Both the position numbers and the translations under genes were made by a program. A stretch of DNA of 64,000 nt from Enterococcus_D entomosocium (GTDB lineage Bacteria; Bacillota; Bacilli; Lactobacillales; Enterococcaceae), in assembly GCF_030441895.1 (NCBI RefSeq), contig NZ_JARJAS010000001.1; one strand, 5' to 3'. Of this stretch, positions 1 to 8,717 are shown piece by piece. The notes under the pieces were generated by a model. The model ran no database searches and had not been told where the DNA came from. It saw only the letters and a list, made by a program, of their open reading frames with translations. The first letter of the stretch is position 1. Every line of letters starts with the position of its first letter.

Positions 1-717
1 CTTTACCAAACCTATCGCTCAATGATGGACAATGACCAAATCGATCTTTTTGTGATCGGCGATGTGGTTGAAGCAGAAGTCGCGGAGATTTTCCAGAACA
101 TGGCCTTTACCGATCGGCCAGACCAAGCAATACCGGTCTTTTATCAGCAAGCGGCGGAAAATATCATTCGCGAGAAAATCTTGCGGGAACCAATCATTCA
201 AGCCAAATTGAACTTAGGCTATCATACTGGCGTGTATTATGACCAAGCCGAGCGGATCGCCTTTATGGTCTTCAACGGGTTGTTTGGCGGATTCCCTCAT
301 TCAAAACTGTTTATGAATGTCCGAGAGAAAGAAAGTTTGGCTTATTATGCTTCCAGCAGTATCGATACGTTTCGCGGGTACTTGTCGGTCCAAACAGGAA
401 TCGACGGCAAAAACCGCAACAAGGTCTTCAAATTGATCGAACAACAGCTGCAAAGCTTGCAGCGTGGCGAAGTCACAGCGGAAGAACTGGCACAAACAAA
501 AGCGATGTTGAAAAACCAGTACTTGCTTTCGTTGGATAACCCACAAGCACTGATCGAAGCAGCCTATCTGAATCAGTGGGTACCGAATACGAAAATGACG
601 GAAGATGAATTTATGCAGAAATTGGCTCAAGTGACCGTAGCAGATGTCCAAGCATTGGCCAAAAACGTGTCCTTGCAAGCTGTATTCTTCCTGGATAAGG
701 AGACGACCCATGAATAA
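1..717 (+). CDS. ymfF: M16 family peptidase-like protein (YmfF type), C-terminal part
   Basis: The reading frame is open from the first base, so the gene begins before the window; 238 residues and the stop are visible. What is seen is the C-terminal half of an M16 (insulinase/pitrilysin) fold, with the family's R-x5-Y block (REKESLAYY) around residue 109-117 of the visible part. The zinc-binding HxxEH half lies outside the window, so activity cannot be judged. It overlaps the next M16 gene by 8 bases (ATG inside its last codons), so the two are translationally coupled. In Bacillus the paired ymfF/ymfH genes sit just before rodZ-pgsA-cinA-recA, the same order as here. The specific substrate of this pair is not known to me. 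Confidence 0.85.
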   Translation, partial: LYQTYRSMMDNDQIDLFVIGDVVEAEVAEIFQNMAFTDRPDQAIPVFYQQAAENIIREKILREPIIQAKLNLGYHTGVYYDQAERIAFMVFNGLFGGFPHSKLFMNVREKESLAYYASSSIDTFRGYLSVQTGIDGKNRNKVFKLIEQQLQSLQRGEVTAEELAQTKAMLKNQYLLSLDNPQALIEAAYLNQWVPNTKMTEDEFMQKLAQVTVADVQALAKNVSLQAVFFLDKETTHE

Positions 718-2008
718 AAAAGTCTATCAGCAAATCAATGAGACCCTTTATGAAGAAGTATTGCCAAACGGCTTGAAAGTTTTTTTGCTGCCAAAAGCCG
801 ATTTCCATAAAACTTACGGACTTTTCAGTACGAACTATGGCTCTGTCGACAATCATTTCGGGTTTTCACCCGAAGCATTGCATCAAGTTCCAGATGGCAT
901 TGCCCATTTTCTAGAGCACAAACTATTTGAAAAAGAAGACGGCGATGTCTTTCAAACCTTTGGTCAGCAGGGGGCTTCTGCCAATGCCTTTACCAGTTTC
1001 ACGAAAACCAGCTACCTTTTTTCGGCAACCGATCAAATCAAGCTGAACCTTGAAACGTTGATTGATTTCGTTCAAGCCCCGTATTTCACAGAAGAAACCG
1101 TTGAAAAAGAAAAAGGGATCATTGGCCAAGAAATCCAAATGTATGATGACGATCCGAACTGGCAGCAGTTTTTCGGCATCATCAAAAATTTGTATCCGAA
1201 GCACCCCCTGCATATCGATATCGCTGGTACGGTGGAAAGCATTGCGCAGATCACCGCAGAAGACTTGTATCTTTGCTACAATACCTTCTATCACCCAAGC
1301 AACATGACACTTTTTGTGGTAGGCAATATCGATCCGGAAGAAACGATGGCGTGGATTCGGACCAATCAAGCGGCCAAGACCTTTCCAGAAACGCAAGCGA
1401 TCATTCGCCAGTTTCCTGAAGAAACCTTTGCCGATATTCAAGCAGAATCAAGTCTTACCATGCCAGTGACACGTGCTAAAGGCGTGTTAGGGATCAAAGG
1501 GGACTTGAACAAACTGCCGGAATCAGGAAGAGAGCTCTTACGCTTCAAAAATGCGTTGAACCTTTTCTGCCAATTGGTTTTAGGCAATACTTCCGCCAAT
1601 TATTTACGTCTGTATGATCAAGGCATCATCGATGACACGTTTGGATTTGAAGTGAACTTGGATCGCGGCTTTTACTTTGCCGATTTCTCGGGGGATTCTG
1701 AAGAGCCAAAAGAAATGTTGGCAGAGATCGAAGCGATCTTAATGAATTTCCAGCACGACCCAGAGATTAATGAAGAAAACTTGACGTTATTGAAGAAGAA
1801 AATGCTAGGGAAATATTTCCAATCACTGAACTCATTGGAGTTTATTGCAAATCAGTTTACCCAAAGCTTATTCGGTGAAACGACGCTCTTTGATCTACCG
1901 GAGGTAATCCAATCGATCACTTTGGAAGATGTTCAGCAAGCGGCTCGTTCCTTTATCGATCCTAAAGCGTTTAGCCGTTTTTACATGTATCCAACGGAAA
2001 AAGCCTAA
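710..2008 (+). CDS. ymfH: M16 family zinc peptidase (YmfH type)
   Basis: A 432-residue protein read from the ATG that overlaps the end of the upstream peptidase gene; an in-frame upstream ATG at 644 exists but would lie deep inside that gene. The inverted zinc motif HFLEH is at residues 66-70, and the distal acidic block (EKEKGIIGQE, residues 132-141) supplies the third metal ligand expected for M16 enzymes. Two M16 half-domains fill the length, as usual for this family. Together with the preceding, probably inactive or complementary, partner it forms the two-subunit arrangement seen for ymfF/ymfH and for the AlbE/AlbF peptidases. The role is probably processing of a peptide or small protein in the cytoplasm; the substrate is unknown. 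Confidence 0.88.
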   Translation: MNKKVYQQINETLYEEVLPNGLKVFLLPKADFHKTYGLFSTNYGSVDNHFGFSPEALHQVPDGIAHFLEHKLFEKEDGDVFQTFGQQGASANAFTSFTKTSYLFSATDQIKLNLETLIDFVQAPYFTEETVEKEKGIIGQEIQMYDDDPNWQQFFGIIKNLYPKHPLHIDIAGTVESIAQITAEDLYLCYNTFYHPSNMTLFVVGNIDPEETMAWIRTNQAAKTFPETQAIIRQFPEETFADIQAESSLTMPVTRAKGVLGIKGDLNKLPESGRELLRFKNALNLFCQLVLGNTSANYLRLYDQGIIDDTFGFEVNLDRGFYFADFSGDSEEPKEMLAEIEAILMNFQHDPEINEENLTLLKKKMLGKYFQSLNSLEFIANQFTQSLFGETTLFDLPEVIQSITLEDVQQAARSFIDPKAFSRFYMYPTEKA

Positions 2009-2046
2009 GCGAAGGCTGGTTTTGTCAAACAGCTGTCATTTAAGCG

Positions 2047-2122
2047 ACACTGAATGATTCAAGGAGGAAGGCCCAACAGCTCAAGGGCTGCCCAACTCCT
2101 AGATCATTCAGTGTTTTCTTTT
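2047..2122 (+). terminator. Long-stem terminator-like hairpin after the M16 peptidase pair
   Basis: A perfect 12-bp inverted repeat (ACACTGAATGAT at 2047-2058 and its complement at 2103-2114) encloses a 44-base loop that can itself fold (CAGC/GCTG, GGAG/CTCC), and is followed by a T-rich tract. The long branched loop is unusual for a plain terminator. Confidence 0.65.
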
Positions 2123-2259
2123 TGCGTCAAAGGGTGGTTTTTTCTTGCATTTTGATGCCAATTTGGCGAAAAGTATTAAAATTTGTTTGCGAGTTGTGGT
2201 TAGGCTATCCTCAGACTTTTTCTTTTATGGTATTCTTTAATTATTGAAGCAAAATCTTT

Positions 2260-2440
2260 TTTTGTTTTTTTGCAAAAAATCACGGAAAAAATGTTATATT
2301 TAGTAGACGACGCGCCCAGATGGAAATCGGCGTGACGGAGTTTTTTTTATTGACTGATACAGGGAACCCCTGTTTTAAAATGATAGAGCAGCTTTGCTGA
2401 CCTTACGACAAGCAGCGAAGCGATTTTAGGGCTTTTTTTA
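2260..2440 (+). promoter_or_regulatory. Structured region with candidate promoter upstream of rodZ
   Basis: This 464-base gap between ymfH and rodZ has no credible ORF. After the hairpin at 2047-2122 there is an AT-rich promoter-like stretch (TTGCAA near 2268, TATATT near 2295, spacing about 19). Three hairpins follow: CGCGCC/GGCGTG around 2311-2333 followed by eight T (terminator-like), ACAGGG/CCCTGT around 2359-2373, and a 9-bp stem GCTTTGCTG (2391-2399) with CAGCGAAGC (2413-2421), followed by a second run of T at 2432-2438. It could be a regulated leader of the rodZ transcript or a small RNA; I do not recognise a known family. Confidence 0.35.
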
Positions 2441-2472
2441 AAGATGAATAAAAGACTGGAGTAGATGATCGA

Positions 2473-3375
2473 GTGGCCAACGAAACAACGATTGGAGCAA
2501 AATTACGGCAAGCCCGTTTAGATAAAAACATTTCATTGATTGAATTACAACAAATGACAAAGATCCAAAAACGCTATTTAGAAGCAATTGAAGCGGAGCG
2601 TTTTGATCAATTGCCAGGCACTTTTTATGTCCGCGCGTTTATTCGCCAATATGCAGCAGCGGTTGGAGAAGACGGCGACAAATTGGTGGCCGTTTTTGAT
2701 GGCAAAGATACGTTAGACGCCCCCTTACCAAAAAGACCGCAGCCTGAAACCGTCAGCGGCTCACGAAAAGCACAGCACGTAGAAGAAAAAAGCGGCTCAT
2801 TTGTCGTCCGCTATTTGCCGATGATTCTATTAGGCCTGGTTGCCATTACGATCGTGAGTATCGTGGGCTACATGGCTTGGCAAGACCGTAATACAACACC
2901 GATGATCCAAGGGAGTTCTTCTCTCGTGGTAGAAAATTCGGCGTCTACAGCTTCCACCACGACAAGTACGGAAGAAACCAGTACTTCGAGTGAAGCGACG
3001 GAGTCCTCAAGTACGACGGAATCCAGCGAAGCGAAAATGACGATGACTGCCAGTGATTCGACGCAATCGTCGATCACGATCACGATGAAAGATGCAGAAA
3101 ACCCTATTGAATTGGCATTTACTGGGCTAGATGCTTCTTGTTGGGTCGGTGTACAAGTTGACAATGCTTATGTGTACCAATACACTCTACAAGCAGGGGA
3201 AACGCAATCAATGACGATGCCAGAAGGCGCCACGAATGCGACTTTGACCCTGGGCGCAAGCCAAAATATCTCCATCAAGGCCAATGGACAGGAAGTGGAC
3301 TTTTCTGATCCACAATTTGAATTGTTACAAAAGACGGTCCGTCTCGTGATTGAATACCAAGACGATGCGGCATAA
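2473..3375 (+). CDS. rodZ: RodZ-like cell-shape protein (helix-turn-helix, TM, DUF4115)
   Basis: A 300-residue protein from a GTG start preceded by a GGAG site at about 2458-2461. Residues 1-75 form the Cro-like HTH typical of RodZ (GAKLRQARLDKNISLIEL), which in this family binds MreB rather than DNA. A single membrane helix spans about residues 115-136, followed by a Ser/Thr-rich extracellular linker (about 147-190) and a C-terminal DUF4115 beta domain (about 205-297). The topology is cytoplasmic N-terminus, outside C-terminus. It lies directly before pgsA, as in Bacillus (ymfM). The function, linking the elongation machinery to the membrane, is inferred from the family. Confidence 0.9.
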   Translation: MANETTIGAKLRQARLDKNISLIELQQMTKIQKRYLEAIEAERFDQLPGTFYVRAFIRQYAAAVGEDGDKLVAVFDGKDTLDAPLPKRPQPETVSGSRKAQHVEEKSGSFVVRYLPMILLGLVAITIVSIVGYMAWQDRNTTPMIQGSSSLVVENSASTASTTTSTEETSTSSEATESSSTTESSEAKMTMTASDSTQSSITITMKDAENPIELAFTGLDASCWVGVQVDNAYVYQYTLQAGETQSMTMPEGATNATLTLGASQNISIKANGQEVDFSDPQFELLQKTVRLVIEYQDDAA

Positions 3376-3506
3376 ATCTGACAAATGCGCCTTATTGAGG
3401 TATCATTAGCTAAAAGTTATCTGTTGCACCCGACTGGTGAAAAGCAGAAGTAGTGGCATGATTTGCCGTTATTTCGTACAATAGTCGGCAGAGAGGAGTC
3501 TATTTC

Positions 3507-4088
3507 GTGAATTTACCCAATCAATTAACTGTATTACGGATCATTATGATCCCCATCTTTATTTTGGTCTTGGTTTTGCCGATCGATCTTGGCACGATGA
3601 CCGTTGGTACGACACAATTAGAAAACACCCACCTTATTGCAGCGATCCTTTTTGCGGCAGCCAGCATTACGGACTGGCTAGATGGCAAGATCGCTCGTTC
3701 CAGAGGCCTTGTTACCAACTTCGGGAAGTTTGCTGACCCGTTAGCAGATAAAATGCTCGTCATGACGGCTTTTATCATGCTGGTCGAATTAGACAAAGCC
3801 CCAGGCTGGGTAGTTTCGATCATCGTTTGCCGTGAGTTGGCAGTGACAGGTTTACGCTTGTTGTTAGTGGAACAAAGTGGCGAAGTCATGGCTGCTGCGT
3901 GGCCGGGGAAAATCAAAACCGCGACACAAATGGTTGCGATCATTTTCTTGTTCTTGAACAACATTCCCTTTTCAATGATCGGTTTACCTGTCGATCAAAT
4001 CATGTTGTATCTATGCTTGATCTTTACGATCTATTCCGGGGTCGATTATTTCATAAAAAATACGAATGTTTTTAAAGATTCTATGTAA
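3507..4088 (+). CDS. pgsA: CDP-diacylglycerol-glycerol-3-phosphate 3-phosphatidyltransferase
   Basis: This enzyme makes phosphatidylglycerol phosphate from CDP-diacylglycerol and glycerol-3-phosphate, the committed step to phosphatidylglycerol and cardiolipin. The 193-residue protein is the usual PgsA length and starts at a GTG behind AGAGGAG. The CDP-alcohol phosphotransferase motif D-x2-DG-x2-AR-x8-G-x3-D-x3-D is complete (DWLDGKIAR ... GKFADPLAD). Several hydrophobic helices surround it, as expected for this integral membrane enzyme. It lies 131 bases after rodZ and is followed by its own terminator. Confidence 0.95.
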   Translation: MNLPNQLTVLRIIMIPIFILVLVLPIDLGTMTVGTTQLENTHLIAAILFAAASITDWLDGKIARSRGLVTNFGKFADPLADKMLVMTAFIMLVELDKAPGWVVSIIVCRELAVTGLRLLLVEQSGEVMAAAWPGKIKTATQMVAIIFLFLNNIPFSMIGLPVDQIMLYLCLIFTIYSGVDYFIKNTNVFKDSM

Positions 4089-4136
4089 AATTTCTAGATT
4101 TAGATAAAGAAGCGATAAAAACAAGGATACAAGTCA

Positions 4137-4168
4137 CGAAAGTTCAGAAGTTTTCTGGACTTTTTTTG
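4137..4168 (+). terminator. Rho-independent terminator after pgsA
   Basis: AGTTCAG and TCTGGACT form a stem with a short loop, followed by seven T. It separates pgsA from cinA. Confidence 0.85.
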
Positions 4169-4215
4169 TCAATATGAAAGACTTTTACGTATCTGATAAA
4201 TGAAGGAGTAAAAGA

Positions 4216-5454
4216 ATGAAAGCAGAAATTATTGCAGTCGGGACCGAATTACTTTTAGGACAGGTGGTGAATACGAACGCGACCTTCTTGTCAGAAGAAC
4301 TGGCAAGTCTAGGGATCGATGTTTTTTATCATAGTGTTGTCGGGGACAACCCCAATCGCTTAGAGGAATTGCTGACGATCGCCGACAAACGCAGCGACTT
4401 GATCGTGCTGTGCGGCGGCTTAGGGCCCACCGACGATGACTTGACGAAACAAGTCACTGCGCGCCATGTGGGACAGGAATTAGTGCGAGATGAACCAGGT
4501 TATCACCAATTGAAAGCCTTCTTTGAAAACAGTCAACGGAGGATGACGGAAAACAATTTGCGGCAGACCTTAGTCTTCAAAGACGGTGTGTCTTTGCCAA
4601 ATCCCAATGGACTAGCGATCGGGATTTTTTATCAGACAGCCGCTACCAGTTATTTGCTGCTGCCAGGACCGCCAAGTGAACTGCAGGCGATGTTTCTTAC
4701 CCACGCAAAACCACTTCTGTTAGAGCAGTTTCCCCAAGAAGAAGTCTTGCTTTCTCGCGTTTTGCGCTATTACGGGATCGGGGAATCGGCGTTGGTCACA
4801 GAATTGGCCGATTTGATCGAGAACCAAGTCAATCCCACCATCGCCCCTTATGCCAAACCCAATGAGGTCACATTGCGTCTGACGGTCAAAACCGCAGATG
4901 AGGCGCAAGGAATCAAACAATTGGATGCATTAGAAGAAACCGTCCAAGCACGGGTCGGTGCGTATTTCTATGGATATGGGGAACAAAATTCGCTGGCAGA
5001 AACAGTCGTCGATCTACTAATCGAGAAAAAGAAAACCGTCACCGCAGCGGAAAGTTTGACCGCTGGTTTGTTTCAAGCGACCCTAGGAGGGATTCCTGGC
5101 GTCTCTGAGGTGTTTCCCGGTGGGTTCGTGACATATTCTGCTGGAACAAAAAGCAAGCTCTTAGGCATCGATTCAGCGCTTTTAGAAAGCTATGGGACTG
5201 TTAGTCAGGAGTGTGCGGAAGCAATGGCCGTCTATGCCCGCAAACAAGCAGAGACCGATTATGCGGTGGCCTTCACCGGTGTTGCTGGTCCAGACGAACT
5301 AGAAGGCCAGCCCAAAGGCACTGTTTGGATCGCCTTAGCTTCTGACAAAGGCGTCTCAAGCCAGCTGTATCACTTCAACCGCGACCGCGCCTACATTCGG
5401 CATAGTGCTGTCATGGCAGGCTTAAATCAAATACGTAAGGAATTATTAAATTAA
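4216..5454 (+). CDS. cinA: CinA-family competence/damage-inducible protein
   Basis: A 412-residue two-domain CinA. The N-terminal molybdopterin-binding-like domain (about 1-170) begins with the signature MKAEIIAVGTELLLGQVVNT and contains GGLGPTDDDLT. The C-terminal CinA domain (about 250-410) has the conserved TAAESLTAGLF and VAFTGVAGP blocks of nicotinamide-mononucleotide deamidases. Full-length CinA proteins combine ADP-ribose pyrophosphatase and NMN deamidase activities in NAD recycling; in streptococci the gene is competence-induced with recA. It has a strong AAGGAG site 8 bases before the ATG, and its stop codon lies two bases before the LexA-type box that controls recA. Confidence 0.93.
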   Translation: MKAEIIAVGTELLLGQVVNTNATFLSEELASLGIDVFYHSVVGDNPNRLEELLTIADKRSDLIVLCGGLGPTDDDLTKQVTARHVGQELVRDEPGYHQLKAFFENSQRRMTENNLRQTLVFKDGVSLPNPNGLAIGIFYQTAATSYLLLPGPPSELQAMFLTHAKPLLLEQFPQEEVLLSRVLRYYGIGESALVTELADLIENQVNPTIAPYAKPNEVTLRLTVKTADEAQGIKQLDALEETVQARVGAYFYGYGEQNSLAETVVDLLIEKKKTVTAAESLTAGLFQATLGGIPGVSEVFPGGFVTYSAGTKSKLLGIDSALLESYGTVSQECAEAMAVYARKQAETDYAVAFTGVAGPDELEGQPKGTVWIALASDKGVSSQLYHFNRDRAYIRHSAVMAGLNQIRKELLN

Positions 5455-5456
5455 TG

Positions 5457-5506
5457 CGAATGTTTGTTCGTTTTTTCTTGCAATTTCCCTTCAGAAGGAC
5501 TATTAT
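5457..5506 (+). promoter_or_regulatory. recA promoter with LexA/DinR-type SOS box
   Basis: A near-consensus Gram-positive SOS box CGAATGTTTGTTCG occupies 5457-5470, immediately after the cinA stop. It is followed by a good sigma-A promoter: TTGCAA at 5478-5483, a 17-base spacer, and TATTAT at 5501-5506. The box abuts the -35 region, the expected position for LexA repression. Confidence 0.75.
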
Positions 5507-5556
5507 TATCTTATGAACGACACACGAAAGTGATGAATATAAGGAGGATTATCCGT

Positions 5557-6600
5557 TTGGCAGATGATCGTAAAGCAGCCTTAGATGCTGCACTAAAGAA
5601 GATTGAAAAGAACTATGGTAAAGGTGCCATCATGAAGCTTGGCGAAAAAGTTGATCAACAAATTTCAACGATCCCAAGTGGTTCATTGGCCTTGGATGTT
5701 GCATTAGGTGTAGGTGGTTACCCACGAGGACGGATCGTAGAAGTTTACGGACCAGAAAGTTCTGGTAAAACGACAGTTGCTTTACATGCCATTGCGGAAG
5801 TCCAAAAAAATGGCGGTACAGCAGCATTTATCGATGCCGAACATGCGTTAGATCCTCAGTATGCGCAAAAATTAGGTGTAAATATCGATGATCTTTTGTT
5901 ATCACAACCAGATACAGGGGAACAAGGATTAGAGATCGCTGACGCCTTAGTTTCAAGTGGTGCGGTTGATATCGTAGTTATTGACTCGGTAGCAGCTTTA
6001 GTCCCACGGGCGGAGATCGATGGTGAAATGGGTGATACCCACGTTGGTTTGCAAGCTCGTTTGATGTCACAAGCATTACGGAAACTTTCTGGTTCCATCA
6101 ACAAAACGAAAACGATCGCGATCTTTATCAACCAAATTCGCGAAAAAGTTGGGATCATGTTTGGGAATCCAGAAACGACACCTGGTGGACGTGCGTTGAA
6201 ATTCTATTCAACCATCCGTTTGGAAGTACGTCGTGCTGAGCAATTGAAATCCGGTACAGATATCATCGGGAACCGCACGAAGATCAAAGTAGTCAAAAAC
6301 AAAGTAGCGCCACCATTTAAAGTAGCGGAAGTCGACATGATGTATGGTCTAGGTATTTCCCAAGAAGGTGAATTATTGGATATGGCCGTGGAACAAGACA
6401 TCGTCGATAAAAGCGGTGCGTGGTATGCCTATAAAGGGGATCGTATCGGTCAAGGTCGTGAAAACGCCAAAAACTATATGCGTGAACACCAAGAAATGAT
6501 GCTAGAAGTTTCTGCTCGCGTCCGCGATGCTTACGGGATTGGAACAGGAGAGACCGTAACCCTCGAGGAAGCGCAAGAAGAATTACCGTTAGACGAATAA
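5557..6600 (+). CDS. recA: RecA recombinase
   Basis: RecA forms filaments on single-stranded DNA, promotes strand exchange and triggers LexA self-cleavage. I chose the TTG at 5557 because it follows an ideal AAGGAGG (5541-5547) and gives the canonical N-terminus L/M-ADDRKAALDAALKKIEK; the longer frame upstream would run through the promoter. The 347-residue product has Walker A GPESSGKTT, the MAW-type core and the acidic C-terminal tail (EEAQEELPLDE). The SOS box upstream implies damage induction. A strong terminator follows directly. Confidence 0.97.
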   Translation: MADDRKAALDAALKKIEKNYGKGAIMKLGEKVDQQISTIPSGSLALDVALGVGGYPRGRIVEVYGPESSGKTTVALHAIAEVQKNGGTAAFIDAEHALDPQYAQKLGVNIDDLLLSQPDTGEQGLEIADALVSSGAVDIVVIDSVAALVPRAEIDGEMGDTHVGLQARLMSQALRKLSGSINKTKTIAIFINQIREKVGIMFGNPETTPGGRALKFYSTIRLEVRRAEQLKSGTDIIGNRTKIKVVKNKVAPPFKVAEVDMMYGLGISQEGELLDMAVEQDIVDKSGAWYAYKGDRIGQGRENAKNYMREHQEMMLEVSARVRDAYGIGTGETVTLEEAQEELPLDE

Positions 6601-6603
6601 GTC

Positions 6604-6641
6604 TTGAAAAAGCCAAACAACCTCGTTGTTTGGCTTTTTTG
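6604..6641 (+). terminator. Terminator after recA
   Basis: AAGCCAAACAAC and GTTGTTTGGCTT form a perfect stem around CTC, followed by a T run. Confidence 0.92.
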
Positions 6642-6723
6642 TGGCTTTTTGCTAGATTCATCTATTGTTGAAAAAACATCCGTAAAAAGGAAGGGTTGCG
6701 AAAGTTTACTTTATTATTTAAAG

Positions 6724-6775
6724 TTGACACTCTTGTGTTCAAACATTAGAATAAACGTATGTGGATTTCCACATA
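6724..6775 (+). promoter_or_regulatory. rny promoter and 5'-end hairpin
   Basis: TTGACA at 6724-6729 and TAGAAT at 6747-6752 are separated by 17 bases, a near-consensus sigma-A promoter. The palindrome TATGTGGATTTCCACATA at 6758-6775 would sit at the very 5' end of the transcript and could fold into an 8-bp hairpin. Confidence 0.75.
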
Positions 6776-6858
6776 AGAAGTAGCGAATTGATAATTTTGT
6801 TATCCTTTGTTAATCAAAATTACAAAATATTTAAAAAGATAGTATGGAGGTGGATTCA

Positions 6859-8418
6859 TTGGAACTACTTTACATTCTCCTCGCTATCATCGGTTTAATT
6901 GTCGGTCTTGGATTAGGAGTTTATGTGACGAAATCTCGTCATGAGAAAGAAATCAACGGCGCCCAAAATTCTGCAGCTGGAATTATCGAAAGTGCTAAGA
7001 AAGAAGCAGAAACTCTTAAAAAAGAAGCATTGTTAGAAGCTAAGGAAGAAAATCAGAAGTATCGGTCAGAGATTGAAAGTGAGTTGAAAGAAAGCAAACT
7101 TGATTTAAAATCACAAGAAAATCGTTTACTCCAAAGAGAACAAGTACTTGATCGTAAGGACGATTCTTTGGAAAAACGAGAACGCTCACTTGAAGATAAA
7201 GAAGGCAGACTTAGTGAGAAACAACAATTAATTGACGAGCGAGAAAAAGAAGTAGAAAACTTAATCGATGGACAACAGAAAGAATTAGAGCGCATCGCCG
7301 CGCTGTCTAGAGATGAAGCAAAAGAGTTGATCATGAAATCAACGGAAGAGGAATTGAACCATGAATTAACGATCATGGTCAAAGAATCTGAACAGCGTGC
7401 GAAGGAAGAAGCAGATCGAAAAGCAAAAAATCTCTTGTCCCTAGCAATCCAACGTTGTGCCGCAGACCAAGTGTCTGAAACCACGGTATCGGTCGTATCA
7501 TTACCAAATGATGAGATGAAAGGTCGAATCATCGGAAGAGAAGGTCGGAACATTCGGACCCTTGAAACCTTGACAGGGATCGATTTGATCATCGATGACA
7601 CGCCAGAAGCAGTCGTCTTATCAGGATTTGATCCGATTCGCCGTGAAATTGCTCGTATGACCCTTGAAAAACTGATTCAAGACGGCCGGATCCATCCAGC
7701 TCGAATTGAAGAAATGGTCGAAAAATCTCGGAAAGAAATGGATGAGCATATTCGTGAATATGGGGAACAAGCAGCCTTTGAAGTCGGTGCTCACACCCTT
7801 CATCCAGACTTGATCAAGATTTTAGGTCGTTTGCGTTTCCGTACCAGCTACGGACAAAACGTCTTGAACCACTCGATCGAAGTCGCAAAACTAACCGGTG
7901 TTCTTGCCGCAGAATTAGGCGAAGATATTCAGTTAGCCAAACGTGCCGGACTCTTGCATGATATCGGGAAAGCCCTTGACCATGAAATCGAAGGCTCTCA
8001 CGTTGAGATCGGGGCTGAGTTAGCTGCCAAATACAAAGAAAATGGTGTGGTGATCAATGCGATCGCTTCTCACCATGGAGATGTTGAAGCAACATCGGTT
8101 ATCTCTGTTTTAGTTGCAGCCGCAGATGCCTTGTCAGCAGCCCGTCCAGGTGCCCGCAGCGAATCATTGGAAAATTATATTCGCCGCTTGCAAAACCTAG
8201 AAAATATCGCCAACGGCTTCAAAGGTGTCGATTCCAGTTTTGCAGTCCAAGCCGGACGTGAAGTCCGTGTAATGGTCAAACCAGAAGAGATTTCTGATTT
8301 GGATGCTGTACGATTGGTTCGCGACATCCGCAAGAAGATCGAAGACGATTTGGATTACCCAGGTCATATCAAAGTAACCGTTATTCGCGAGACCCGCGCA
8401 ACGGATTACGCCAAATAG
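6859..8418 (+). CDS. rny: Ribonuclease Y
   Basis: Membrane-anchored endoribonuclease that starts mRNA decay in Firmicutes. I read it from TTG 6859, because GGAGGTG (6846-6852) is its ribosome-binding site; the in-frame ATG at 6844 would overlap that site. The 519-residue product has an N-terminal membrane helix (about 3-23), a long charged coiled coil (about 30-205), a KH RNA-binding domain with the GRIIGREGRN loop (about 220-270), and an HD metal-dependent hydrolase domain containing HDIGKALDHE, the catalytic His-Asp pair. Domain order and length match RNase Y of other enterococci and bacilli. Confidence 0.96.
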   Translation: MELLYILLAIIGLIVGLGLGVYVTKSRHEKEINGAQNSAAGIIESAKKEAETLKKEALLEAKEENQKYRSEIESELKESKLDLKSQENRLLQREQVLDRKDDSLEKRERSLEDKEGRLSEKQQLIDEREKEVENLIDGQQKELERIAALSRDEAKELIMKSTEEELNHELTIMVKESEQRAKEEADRKAKNLLSLAIQRCAADQVSETTVSVVSLPNDEMKGRIIGREGRNIRTLETLTGIDLIIDDTPEAVVLSGFDPIRREIARMTLEKLIQDGRIHPARIEEMVEKSRKEMDEHIREYGEQAAFEVGAHTLHPDLIKILGRLRFRTSYGQNVLNHSIEVAKLTGVLAAELGEDIQLAKRAGLLHDIGKALDHEIEGSHVEIGAELAAKYKENGVVINAIASHHGDVEATSVISVLVAAADALSAARPGARSESLENYIRRLQNLENIANGFKGVDSSFAVQAGREVRVMVKPEEISDLDAVRLVRDIRKKIEDDLDYPGHIKVTVIRETRATDYAK

Positions 8419-8420
8419 CA

Positions 8421-8459
8421 AGCAAAAGCAGTATCCTCTCAGAGGGTACTGCTTTTTTT
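8421..8459 (+). terminator. Terminator after rny
   Basis: AGCAGTATCCTC pairs with GAGGGTACTGCT across a short loop, followed by seven T. Confidence 0.9.
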
Positions 8460-8651
8460 GTGTGGCTGACTGTTAATAAGGACGACTGAGTTGTTCAAAA
8501 TCAACTGTGCTTCATCAGTCCCATAAATGATCGAGCCTTTTTTGTTCGTCGGCAGTCAAACGCCGGGAAAGCAAAAGGATGAATCGTTAGCGACAGAGGC
8601 GAAAAGAGGAAGGATCGATCCAGCATCATCTCGAGAGGGGGGATTGAAACA

Positions 8652-8700
8652 TAAAACAGACCCAGACTTCTCGGTGAAGTCTAGGTCTGTTTTGTCTTTT
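8652..8700. terminator. Bidirectional terminator between rny and treR
   Basis: AAAACAGACCCAGACTTC and GAAGTCTAGGTCTGTTTT form an almost perfect stem, with A and T tracts on both sides. It can end the minus-strand treR transcript. The 190 bases before it (8460-8650) hold no gene I can support. Confidence 0.85.
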
Positions 8701-8717
8701 TCACGTCTATACGTCCA

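Noticed and set aside
301..711. Long antisense frame opposite the first peptidase gene
   Set aside because: A shadow of the strongly coding plus strand; it has no ribosome-binding site or recognisable domain.
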